Assembly: GCA_035496935.1 (NCBI GenBank)
Contig: DATJED010000011.1
Span: 124,001-188,000, forward strand
Reading direction: 5' to 3'
Source of the DNA: Pseudopedobacter sp035496935
Lineage (GTDB): Bacteria > Bacteroidota > Bacteroidia > Sphingobacteriales > Sphingobacteriaceae
DNA: 64,000 nt
Part shown: positions 28,801 to 35,880 of the stretch, piece after piece
How positions within the stretch are numbered: the first letter of the stretch is position 1
Layout of the letters: each line of letters begins with the position of its first letter
Notes under the pieces: model-generated
What the model was told of the DNA's origin: nothing
The model's database searches: none
The model's input: only the letters and a program-made list of their open reading frames with translations
Made by a program: the position numbers and the translations under genes

Positions 28801-29099
28801 AACAAAACGGCTTAATGGTGGTTGCGGATAGTTTGTTGAGCATGAGCGCATGGCCGTGGACAGAGGAAAATATTGTTAAAGCAAAGCACACCAATAAGTT
28901 ACAAGAAGCTGGTTTTATCACATTAAACATCGATTTAAAGCAAATGGGCGTGGGCGGAAACGATACATGGAGCGATATTTCTCAGCCCTTGCCACAGTAC
29001 CAAATTAAATCGGGCAATTACAAATACAGTTTTTATCTAAAGCCAATAAAAAAAGCAGATAAAGCTAGTTTAACAAGCATATATAAAGAATTGAAATAA
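25830..29099 (+). CDS. GH2 LacZ-type beta-galactosidase (secreted)
   Basis: A 1089-aa enzyme with signal peptide to TSGFAQ and the complete LacZ-like five-domain layout: jelly roll, Ig-like, TIM barrel, Ig-like, and the C-terminal Bgal_small_N beta-sandwich (about 800-1075, with GPQENYIDR and YVYPQECANRTDIRWM). Acid/base Glu497 in WSLGNEAG, nucleophile Glu592 in IFVEYSHSMGN. Export to the periplasm sets it apart from cytoplasmic LacZ. It probably removes beta-D-galactose (or alpha-L-arabinopyranose) from side chains opened by the rhamnosidases. Start overlaps the previous stop by 4 bases; the next gene follows after 6 bases. Confidence 0.92.
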   Translation: MKAIKIILALLFLSTSGFAQTVDGEPAAVPIVPGIYNTPPWEVPQITEINRDKSRTAAYSYATVEDALKGDRTKSRMLLLNGDWDFKFAFKPADAPKDFYKAKVKGWDKIEVPSNWELKGYDIPIYKSAVYPFRPVNPPFVPQNYNAVGSYQRSFTLPADWKNMNITLHFGGVSSAFRVWVNGKFLGYGEDSCLPSEFNATAYLKEGENVVSVQVIRWSDGAYLEDQDHWRMSGIQREVMLLAEPKIRIADYHYETKLDKEYQDAIFSLRPRIDNYSGDFIPKGYEVKAQLYDDKNEPVFQKPLEKSALDIVNEIYPRLDNVKFGLMETEVKKPKKWSDEAPNLYTLVISLTDDKGNLMEAKSCKVGFRSIEFSKENGKLLINGKITYIYGVNRHDHDPVKGKALSREDLEKDVKTLKQFNFNLIRTSHYPNDPYFYELCDKYGMMVMDEANYETHGLGGKLSNDPSWTAAYMERTSRMVLRDKNHPSVVIWSLGNEAGRGPNNAAMAAWIHDFDITRPVHYEPAMGSPKEEGYIDPSDPRYPKSVDHAHRLQNPVDQYYVDMVSRFYPGIFTPDLLLNQNNGDKRPIIFVEYSHSMGNSTGNMKEFWDVFRSRDRLIGGCIWDFKDQGLLKKDSTGKEFYAYGGDFGDKPNDGNFCINGIAGPDGHPKAAMYECKWVFQPAETEWKNKEQGVLSIQNRHASKNLVDYDVFLTFLENGINVKIVQIPSINIPAGSIKDINIKSYYPKLKAGNEYLVNISFKLKNDLPWASKGHEIASNQLAISNPIIGLKKINTTVLNQSGNGADLVLTGKDFKITFKNGALTSYTANGKELIKSPFLPHFTRPQTDNDRKGWKPMKKLKQWYNAEPTLTDFKEIKAGSVYEAHYQIIKDSAQVVLTYTIDNNGGIKIDYALNANSALPNIPKIGLQGAIANDFQNIAFYGKGPQENYIDRAFGFDAGIYQFKLRDFVESYVYPQECANRTDIRWMSFANQQNGLMVVADSLLSMSAWPWTEENIVKAKHTNKLQEAGFITLNIDLKQMGVGGNDTWSDISQPLPQYQIKSGNYKYSFYLKPIKKADKASLTSIYKELK

Positions 29100-29105
29100 A
29101 ATAGA

Positions 29106-30254
29106 ATGAAGAAATTAAAAGGGATTACATGGAACCATACCAGAGGACTTTTACCGATGGTGGCTACCGCTCAGCGTTTTTCTGAGTTAAATCCTGATGT
29201 AGAGATCAGTTGGGAAAAAAGAAGTTTACAAGAGTTTGCGGATAGTTCCATTGAAGAATTGGCCAAACGTTTTGATTTAATGGTAATTGACCATCCGTGG
29301 ACGGGATTTGGCGCAAAAACAGAAGTGATTTTGCCTTTGTCGGATTATTTGCCCGCAGCTTATATTCAAGATCAGAAAGAAAATACAGTTGGAAAGTCCT
29401 ATGAAAGTTACGTGTTTAAGGATAAACTTTGGGCATTGCCGATAGATGCGGCCGCACCTGTAGCTTCGGCCCGTTTAGATGTTTTAGAAAAACACGATTC
29501 AACAGTTCCCGAGACTTTCAACGATTTATTGGAGCTGGCAAAAAAAGGTTTGGTGGCTTTCGCCGGAATACCCATTGATCTGCTGATGAGCTTTTACATG
29601 TTCTGTTGCAGTTTAGATGAAGCGCCTTTCCAAACCGAAGATGAAGTAATCTCTAACGAAACGGGAGTAAAAGCGCTGCAGCTTTTTAGGGAACTGGCGC
29701 AACATATCGCTCCAGAAAATTTTAACAGAAATCCCATTAAGGTTTACGAGGCGATGGTAAATACCGATGAAATAGCCTATTGTCCTTTTGCGTACGGTTA
29801 TTCCAACTATTCACGCATAGGCTATAGCAAAAATATACTCCATTTTTATGATTTGGTAAGCTTAAATGGTAAAAAAATGTGTAGCACATTAGGTGGCACA
29901 GGTTTGGCTGTTTCGGCATCTACAAGACACAAAGGAGAAGCTTTAAAATATGCCGAGTTTACAGCTTCTTCCTACGTTCAGCAACATATTTTTACCGAAA
30001 ACGGCGGGCAACCAGGACATCTACAAGCTTGGAAAAATGAGCGTGTCAATGCGATGACCCATCAATATTTCAGCAATACCTTGCCTGCTTTGGAAAGAGC
30101 TTTCTTGCGTCCAAGATATTTTGGTCACATGGATTTTCAGGACAACGCCGGAGATTTCGTTCGTGATTATTTACTGAATGGCGGAGATGAACTTGCGGTG
30201 TTGGAAAAAATGAACGAATTATATCATAAATCTCTAAACCTACAAACTGCATGA
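29106..30254 (+). CDS. Solute-binding-protein-like (family 1) protein without signal peptide, copy 1
   Basis: A 382-aa protein with the fold signature of ABC-transporter sugar-binding proteins: it starts directly with the first beta strand (MKKLKGITWNHTRG), then FSELNPDVEISW, FDLMVIDHPWTG, the hinge-like KDKLWALPIDAAAP, and STLGGTGLAVSASTRHKGEALKYAEF. There is no signal peptide and no lipobox, and the window has no ABC permease or ATPase. So it should be cytoplasmic. Its ATGA stop/start overlap with the first CoA-transferase implies linked translation. Role unknown; it may bind a sugar or sugar acid for the CoA-transferases. Family call is good, function is open. Confidence 0.8.
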   Translation: MKKLKGITWNHTRGLLPMVATAQRFSELNPDVEISWEKRSLQEFADSSIEELAKRFDLMVIDHPWTGFGAKTEVILPLSDYLPAAYIQDQKENTVGKSYESYVFKDKLWALPIDAAAPVASARLDVLEKHDSTVPETFNDLLELAKKGLVAFAGIPIDLLMSFYMFCCSLDEAPFQTEDEVISNETGVKALQLFRELAQHIAPENFNRNPIKVYEAMVNTDEIAYCPFAYGYSNYSRIGYSKNILHFYDLVSLNGKKMCSTLGGTGLAVSASTRHKGEALKYAEFTASSYVQQHIFTENGGQPGHLQAWKNERVNAMTHQYFSNTLPALERAFLRPRYFGHMDFQDNAGDFVRDYLLNGGDELAVLEKMNELYHKSLNLQTA

Positions 30255-31384
30255 GACCGTTAGAAGGATTAGTGGTTTTGGAGTTCTGTCAGTTTTTGGC
30301 CGGCCCGTCTGCGGGTTTAAAATTGGCCGATTTAGGGGCAAGAGTAATAAAAATTGAACGCCCATTAAAAGGCGAAGCCTGCCGTCAGTTGAGTATTAAA
30401 GATTTGTTTGTTGATGAAAGCAGTTTGTTGTTCCACACCATCAACAGAAATAAAGAATCTTTTGCTGCCGATTTAAAAAATCCGGACGATGTTGCTTTGG
30501 TAAAAAAGCTCATCGCTAAAGCGGATGTAATGACCCATAATTTCCGTTCCGGCGTGATGGAGAAAATCGGTCTTACTTATCAGGATGCCTTGGCTATCAA
30601 TCCAAAAATAATTTACGGAATGGTAACCGGTTACGGAAGCAAGGGCCCGTGGGCCCGTAAACCGGGGCAGGATTTATTGGTGCAGTCGCTATCGGGTTTA
30701 ACGTGGTTAAGTGGTAGAAAAAGTCAGGGGCCGGTGCCTTTTGGTTTGTCTGTTGCCGATATCATGTGCGGCAACCATTTGGTACAAGGGGTTTTAACGG
30801 CTCTGCTAAAAAGAGCGAAAACAGGTAAAGGTGTTTTGGTAGAAGTAAGTTTGTTGGAATCTGTTCTGGATATCCAGTTCGAGGCAATTACGTCCTATCT
30901 AAACGATGGTGGAATCATTCAGGAACGAGGCGATGTGGAAGGCAGCGCTCACGCATTTTTAAGCGCACCTTATGGTGTTTATAAAACCAAAGACAGCTTT
31001 ATAGCATTAGCAATGGGCGATTTGCTATTTATTGGCGAGCTTTTAGGTCTCGATTTTTCTGCTTATCAGGATAAACAAACTTGGTTTATTAAAAGAGATG
31101 AAATCAGAACGCTTTTAAGCGAAAAACTACTTACCGAAAATACACCACATTGGCTAAAGCTTTTGGGCGATAAAGGCGTTTGGTGCGGCGAAGTTTTAGA
31201 TTATACAACTTTGGATGCCCTGGATTTCGCGATGCCTTTAAAGCAACAAATCAAGCTCGAAGACACAGAATTAACCACAACGCGTTGTCCTATTCAGCTC
31301 GACAGAGAAATTTTAACAAGTGAAAAATCAGCACCAAAAGTGGGTGAACACAATAAGATATTATTAAATTTTTTAAACGATTAG
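30251..31384 (+). CDS. Class III (CaiB/BaiF) acyl-CoA transferase, copy 1
   Basis: A 377-aa cytoplasmic enzyme that moves CoA between carboxylic acids. The N-terminus MRPLEGLVVLEFCQFLAGP plus ADLGARVIKIERP and HTINRNKES are classic family blocks. Asp170 in PFGLSVADIMCG corresponds to the catalytic aspartate of formyl-CoA transferase (Asp169), so activity is expected. At 377 aa it is slightly shorter than the usual 400-430. It follows the solute-binding-like gene with a 4-base overlap and touches the second copy with no gap. Adjacent paralogues may form a heterodimer, since this family makes interlocked dimers. The acid substrate is unknown. Confidence 0.92.
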   Translation: MRPLEGLVVLEFCQFLAGPSAGLKLADLGARVIKIERPLKGEACRQLSIKDLFVDESSLLFHTINRNKESFAADLKNPDDVALVKKLIAKADVMTHNFRSGVMEKIGLTYQDALAINPKIIYGMVTGYGSKGPWARKPGQDLLVQSLSGLTWLSGRKSQGPVPFGLSVADIMCGNHLVQGVLTALLKRAKTGKGVLVEVSLLESVLDIQFEAITSYLNDGGIIQERGDVEGSAHAFLSAPYGVYKTKDSFIALAMGDLLFIGELLGLDFSAYQDKQTWFIKRDEIRTLLSEKLLTENTPHWLKLLGDKGVWCGEVLDYTTLDALDFAMPLKQQIKLEDTELTTTRCPIQLDREILTSEKSAPKVGEHNKILLNFLND

Positions 31385-32524
31385 ATGAAGCCACTGGAAG
31401 ATTATTTAATAGTAGATTTTAGTCAGTTTTTGTCTGGTCCATCGGCTAGTTTGCGTTTGGCAGATTTGGGCGCCCGTGTCATCAAAATAGAAAAACCTGG
31501 CACTGGCGATATTTGCCGTACGCTTTACACTTCAGATTTGATTATGAATGGCGAATCGTCCGTGTTTCATACCATCAACAGAAATAAGGAATCTTTTGCC
31601 ATAGATTTTAAACAGCCCGAAGAATTAGAAAAGTTGAAAAAATTGTTGGCTAAGGCCGATGTAGTGATGCACAACTTTCGCCCGGGCGTTATGGAGCGTG
31701 TAGGTTTAAGTTACGAAGATGTAAAAGCCATAAATCCACAAGTTGTCTACGGAGAAATTTCGGGTTTTGGCGCAAACGGACCAATGAAAAGTATGCCGGG
31801 TCAGGATTTGTTGTTGCAATCTTTAACCGCATTAACTTGGCTAAACGGAAATGAGGAAGATGGCCCGGTGCCAATGGGTTTATCCATTGTTGATATGTTG
31901 GCTGGCGCACATTTGGCGCAAGGGCTTTTAGCCGCGTTGTATAGAAAAGCCACACATCAAATTGGAGCGTTAGTACAGGTAAGTATGTTGGAATCCGCTT
32001 TTGATTTCCAGTTTGAAACCATCACTACATTTTATAACGATGGTGGCGAACTGCCGGTGCGTACCAAATCCAATAATGCAAACGCTTATTTAGGCGCTCC
32101 TTACGGTATTTATCAGACCAAAAATGGCTATCTTGCTTTGGCGATGGGGGAAATACCGGTATTAGCTCAATTGTTAAAATGTGAAGAGTTAAAACGCTTC
32201 CCAGAAAATAAATTTGAGTTAAGAGACGAGATTAAAACTGTGTTGGCGAAGCATTTAAAAACGCAGGAAACGCAACATTGGTTAAATATTTTAGAGCCTG
32301 CCGATATTTGGTGCTCAAACGTACTCAACTATCAGCAACTTTTTGAACAGGAAGGTTTTAAAGTGCTGGATTTTATTCAGGAAGTAGCTATGGAGGACGG
32401 TTACAGCTATAAAACCACTCGTTGTCCTATTAAAATAGACGGAGAAATTTTTACTTCGCAAAAAGGTTCGCCTAAATTAGGACAGGATAATGAACGTATC
32501 ATAAAAGAATTTATTGATTGCTAA
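31385..32524 (+). CDS. Class III (CaiB/BaiF) acyl-CoA transferase, copy 2
   Basis: A 379-aa paralogue of the preceding gene, clearly alike through the whole length (DFSQFLSGPSASLRLADLGARVIKIEKP-type start, HTINRNKES, NFRPGVMERVGLSYEDV). The catalytic Asp170 is kept in PMGLSIVDMLAG. It begins at the base after the first copy's stop and ends with TAATG shared with the second solute-binding-like gene. Both copies keep the nucleophile, so this is not an active/inactive pair. Local duplication followed by divergence is the simplest origin; a heteromeric enzyme with one acid specificity is one possibility, two different acids another. Confidence 0.92.
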   Translation: MKPLEDYLIVDFSQFLSGPSASLRLADLGARVIKIEKPGTGDICRTLYTSDLIMNGESSVFHTINRNKESFAIDFKQPEELEKLKKLLAKADVVMHNFRPGVMERVGLSYEDVKAINPQVVYGEISGFGANGPMKSMPGQDLLLQSLTALTWLNGNEEDGPVPMGLSIVDMLAGAHLAQGLLAALYRKATHQIGALVQVSMLESAFDFQFETITTFYNDGGELPVRTKSNNANAYLGAPYGIYQTKNGYLALAMGEIPVLAQLLKCEELKRFPENKFELRDEIKTVLAKHLKTQETQHWLNILEPADIWCSNVLNYQQLFEQEGFKVLDFIQEVAMEDGYSYKTTRCPIKIDGEIFTSQKGSPKLGQDNERIIKEFIDC

Positions 32525-33753
32525 TGGCCAAAAAGAAATTTAGGATAGCCGTAAGAAAGTTTGCACCTTTTGAGAGTGCGTTGCAGAAACTTTGGGATGC
32601 TTTCTGCAAGGAACAAAATATAACTGTTCCGGTAGAAATGGTGGCGTTTGAACTTCATGATTTGTATTACCAAACCATCACGCAAAACGGACTTAAAAAC
32701 GGTTTTTGGGATATTGCCCATTTAAATACCGATTGGATTTTTGATGCGGTGAACAAAAACGCAGTTTTAGATTTAAAACCATTAATCAACGAAAATCCTC
32801 CACAGGATTTTCCTAACGGCTGGCATAATTCTTTATTGAAGCTACAGCAGATTAACAATGGTGTTTACGGTTTGCCTTTTCATGATGGTCCCGAATGTTT
32901 GATTTACAGAAAGGATTTGTTTGAGGATGCAAAAGAGCAGGAGAACTTCAAAAATATTTACGGTTACGAGCTAAATCCGCCAAAAACTTGGGAACAGTTT
33001 ACCGATATAGCTCGGTTTTTTAATCGACCGGAACAAAATCTTTACGGATGCGTTTTTGCCAATTATCCCGACGGACATAATATGGTTTTTGATTTTTGCC
33101 TGCAATTATGGACCCGTGGCGGAAAGCTGGTTGATGATAATAATCAAATCAACATCCATCATGAAATAGGGGTAGAAGCACTGGATTGTTACCGTCAAAT
33201 CGTAAATGATGAAAACGCCAGTCATCCCGGTTCAAGGAGTTTTGGTTCTGTAGGCGCAGGAATGGCTTTTGCAAAAGGCGAAGCTGCGTTGGCCATCAAT
33301 TGGTTCGGTTTTGCATCTATGTGCGAAGTAATTCCCGAATCAAAAACTAAAGGAAAAGTGAATATTGCCGAGTTGCCATGCGATCCAGCGCATCAAACCG
33401 CATCCCTGAACGTTTATTGGTTGTACACCATTGGCAAAGGAAGCGAATACCATCAATTGGCTTATGATTTTTTAAGATTCGCTACGCAAGCCAGTTCCGA
33501 TAGATTGTTAACGCAGGAAGGCGGGATAGGTTGCCGAAAATCGACTTGGGCAGATGAGGATATCAATGCAGAAATCCCTTTTTATCATAAAATGGAGCAT
33601 CTGCATGAGAACGCCCAAACCTTACCGCAAATAAAAAACTGGCCACAAATAGCCGAATTGATAGATCAAATGGTTTTACAGGCGGTAATTACCGATGTTC
33701 CATCAACGGTATTGTTAAAAAAAACGCAATCTCAAATTAACGAACTAACATAA
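32524..33753 (+). CDS. Solute-binding-protein-like (family 1) protein without signal peptide, copy 2
   Basis: Start at ATG 32524, inside TAATG; an in-frame TTG at 32518 lies in the previous gene. The 409-aa product again starts at the fold (AKKKFRIAVRKFAP) with no signal sequence. Family blocks: NGVYGLPFHDGPECLIYRKDLF, PPKTWEQFTDIARFF, GMAFAKGEAALAINWFG, and a C-terminal QLAYDFLRFA plus GGIGCRKSTW. It is only distantly like copy 1, so the pair is not a recent duplication. With copy 1 it brackets the two CoA-transferases, and all four genes are translationally coupled. Cytoplasmic ligand-binding partner is my inference; no function is known to me. Confidence 0.8.
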   Translation: MAKKKFRIAVRKFAPFESALQKLWDAFCKEQNITVPVEMVAFELHDLYYQTITQNGLKNGFWDIAHLNTDWIFDAVNKNAVLDLKPLINENPPQDFPNGWHNSLLKLQQINNGVYGLPFHDGPECLIYRKDLFEDAKEQENFKNIYGYELNPPKTWEQFTDIARFFNRPEQNLYGCVFANYPDGHNMVFDFCLQLWTRGGKLVDDNNQINIHHEIGVEALDCYRQIVNDENASHPGSRSFGSVGAGMAFAKGEAALAINWFGFASMCEVIPESKTKGKVNIAELPCDPAHQTASLNVYWLYTIGKGSEYHQLAYDFLRFATQASSDRLLTQEGGIGCRKSTWADEDINAEIPFYHKMEHLHENAQTLPQIKNWPQIAELIDQMVLQAVITDVPSTVLLKKTQSQINELT

Positions 33754-33794
33754 CCAAAATACTTAACTCTTATTATCAATTATATAAGTCTTTA

Positions 33795-33822
33795 TACTTT
33801 CGACTTTATACTTTTAACCTAA
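33795..33822 (+). repeat. 7-bp periodic repeat upstream of gene, copy A
   Basis: Units TACTTTC, GACTTTA, TACTTTT and AACCTAA follow each other with a 7-base period and end 4 bases before the oxidoreductase start. Two more copies precede the MaoC gene and the permease gene. Confidence 0.7.
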
Positions 33823-33826
33823 TAAA

Positions 33827-34891
33827 ATGCAAATCTCCTATAAACCGGCATTGCCAGAAACCAAACAACCGATTATCATCATCGGCGCAAGCGGAATTGT
33901 AAAAGATGCGCATTTGCCAGCTTACAAAATGGCGGGGTTCGAGGTTTTTGGAATTACCAACAGAACCATCGCTAAAGCGAAAGATTTCGCAGAAAAATTT
34001 AACATTCCCAATGTATTTGAAACCGTTGCAGATGCAGTTAAAAATGCGCCTGTAAATGCGGTTTATGATATTACCGTTCTGCCCGATCAATACATCGAGA
34101 TTTTAGAGCAATTGCCTGATGGCGCCGCGGTTTTAATTCAGAAACCGATGGGCAATGATTTAAAGCAGGCGAGGGAAATTGTAGCAGTTTGCGAACGAAA
34201 AAATTTGGTTGCTACCATCAATTTCCAACTGCGCTTTGCACCATTTGTTGCTGCAGCAAGATCCATCATCAATCAAGGTCTTATTGGCGATATTTATGAT
34301 TTGGAATTTAAAGTTAGCGTACACACACCATGGCATTTGTTTCCGGTGATAAAAGGCCATCCGCGTTTAGAGATTCTTTTTCACAGTGTTCATTATATCG
34401 ATTGTATTCGCTCATTTTTAGGCAATCCAAAATCCGTAATGGCAAAAACATTGAAGCATCCGTCAAAAGAATTGTCTTCCTCACGTTCCACCATTATTTT
34501 GGATTATGCCGATGACGTTCATGCCGTTATCAACACCAATCACGACCATGAATTTGGTGCTTTACACGAGGAAAGCTACATTAAATGGGAGGGAACAAAA
34601 GGTGCAATTAAAGCTAAAATGGGCTTATTGATGAATTATCCAGAAGGTTTGCCCGACGTTTTTGAGTACGCCCTTAAAAACGGAGCAGGCAATTACGAAT
34701 GGAAAAAATTAGATTTAGAAGGCTCATGGTTTCCCGAAGCTTTCGTAGGTACAATGTCTAACTTGATGCGCTACAAAGAAGGTTCCGACAAAATTTTACA
34801 CACCAGCGTTCAGGATGTTTTAGGAACAATGAAAGTGGTGGAAGCTTGTTATATAAGCAGTAAAAGTGGCGGAGTAGCTTTGGAGGAATAG
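33827..34891 (+). CDS. Gfo/Idh/MocA family oxidoreductase
   Basis: A 354-aa cytoplasmic NAD(P)-dependent enzyme: Rossmann start PIIIIGASGIVKDAHLPAYK, NAVYDITVLPDQY, the EKP-type motif as IQKPMG, and FHSVHYIDCIRSF with the family His and Asp. It differs clearly from the copy at 12801. The gap to the SBP/CoA-transferase block is 73 bases. It may oxidise the sugar (or a lactone precursor) whose acid is then activated with CoA by the transferases. Substrate unknown. Confidence 0.86.
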   Translation: MQISYKPALPETKQPIIIIGASGIVKDAHLPAYKMAGFEVFGITNRTIAKAKDFAEKFNIPNVFETVADAVKNAPVNAVYDITVLPDQYIEILEQLPDGAAVLIQKPMGNDLKQAREIVAVCERKNLVATINFQLRFAPFVAAARSIINQGLIGDIYDLEFKVSVHTPWHLFPVIKGHPRLEILFHSVHYIDCIRSFLGNPKSVMAKTLKHPSKELSSSRSTIILDYADDVHAVINTNHDHEFGALHEESYIKWEGTKGAIKAKMGLLMNYPEGLPDVFEYALKNGAGNYEWKKLDLEGSWFPEAFVGTMSNLMRYKEGSDKILHTSVQDVLGTMKVVEACYISSKSGGVALEE

Positions 34892-35367
34892 AGAAGTAAG
34901 GAGAGCCAAGAATAAAGAGAAGATTAAAGGGCTTTGCATATCCGCTAAATAAGGGAGCGGTGGGAGTGCAGGTCAAATCAAAAAATCAGGAGCAGAAAAC
35001 AGAGTAAAGCACAACCAAGCCTATAGCGAAAGCGGTTTTACGTTCGGGTTTGCAAAAACTTTATTTTAGTACTTCCGAGTAAAAATCAGCGCTATCGATT
35101 TTTTGATGCGGTGGGGTTGCGCAAAAAGCACCTGTGCGATAAAAAAAGATTTTTGGTTCTTTTCATCTGAAAAGAACAATAATAGAATAGTAAACGCAGG
35201 TTCCTCTACGAGAGAACCTGCTTGGACATAAATAGATTAAAGAGCAAAGAACAAGTAGTAAAGAACCAAGAATCAAGAACAAAAAAGATTAAAAAGAAAT
35301 AAGAGGAACTGGAACTTAAAACTGGCAACTTTTAACTTTTTACTTTTCACTTTCAACTTAAAAAAGC
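34892..35367. other. 476-bp gap full of palindromes and short repeats
   Basis: No gene is seen. It contains GTTCTTTT (35156-35163) with AAAAGAAC (35170-35177), then GCAGGTTC (35196-35203) with GAACCTGC (35214-35221), then an A-rich stretch with AAGAACC/AAGAATC/AAGAACA heptads (about 35235-35285), then the ACTTTT heptads. Either hairpin could end or process the transcript. This breaks the otherwise tight operon before the MaoC gene. Confidence 0.7.
35327..35360 (+). repeat. 7-bp periodic repeat upstream of gene, copy B
   Basis: Units AACTTTT, AACTTTT, TACTTTT, CACTTTC and AACTTA repeat with a 7-base period and end 7 bases before the MaoC start at 35368. Confidence 0.75.
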
Positions 35368-35811
35368 ATGTATTTTAAATCAACATATTTCGAAGATTAT
35401 CAGTTAAACGATAAAAGAACAACTTTAGGAAGAACCATAACGGAAACAGATTTTGTAGTCCACGCTGGGCATACAGGTGATTTTTTTCCGCATCACATGG
35501 ATGCCGAATGGTGTAAAACCCAACCATTTAAACAAAGAATTGCTCACGGAACCATGGTTTTCGCTATTGGAATCGGGTTAACCGCATCAGAAATTAACCC
35601 CGAAGCATTTTCGAGAGGTTACGATAAAATGCGTTTCGTAAAACCCGTTCACATCGGCGATACCATCCATTCAGAAATTACCATAACAGAAAAAGGCGAT
35701 GCAAAAAAGCCAGAAATGGGTGCCGTAACAGAACATGTAGAAATCATTAACCAAAGGGGAGAAGTGGTAATGGTTTGCGATCATTTATTATTAGTAAACC
35801 GAAAGAAATAA
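35368..35811 (+). CDS. MaoC-family (R)-enoyl-CoA hydratase/dehydratase
   Basis: A 147-aa single hot-dog-fold protein. The hydratase-2 motif reads HTGDFFPHHMDAEW, giving Asp38 and His43 as the catalytic pair (usual pattern GDxNPxH, with Phe in place of Asn), followed by RIAHGTMVFAIG. Members add or remove water on acyl-CoA thioesters, so this is the logical partner of the two CoA-transferases: activate an acid, then dehydrate or hydrate it. The shape is close to that of mesaconyl/beta-methylmalyl-CoA dehydratase-type proteins, but the length is of the short (R)-hydratase type. It is preceded by heptad repeats and followed 69 bases later by the permease. Confidence 0.88.
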   Translation: MYFKSTYFEDYQLNDKRTTLGRTITETDFVVHAGHTGDFFPHHMDAEWCKTQPFKQRIAHGTMVFAIGIGLTASEINPEAFSRGYDKMRFVKPVHIGDTIHSEITITEKGDAKKPEMGAVTEHVEIINQRGEVVMVCDHLLLVNRKK

Positions 35812-35824
35812 GTTAATCTGCTTA

Positions 35825-35860
35825 AACTTTTGACTTTCAACTTTACACTTTTAACTTAAA
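35825..35860 (+). repeat. 7-bp periodic repeat upstream of gene, copy C
   Basis: Units AACTTTT, GACTTTC, AACTTTA, CACTTTT, AACTTAA repeat with a perfect 7-base period and end 20 bases before the permease start at 35881. Confidence 0.75.
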
Positions 35861-35880
35861 AAACCAACCACCTAAAAGCG

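Noticed and set aside
29106..31384. Carnitine or bile-acid CoA metabolism from the CaiB/BaiF similarity
   Set aside because: Only family-level likeness; no carnitine or bile-acid genes nearby, and the context is plant glycan use.
29106..33753. ABC sugar transporter operon
   Set aside because: The two SBP-like proteins have no permease or ATPase in the window and no signal peptides.
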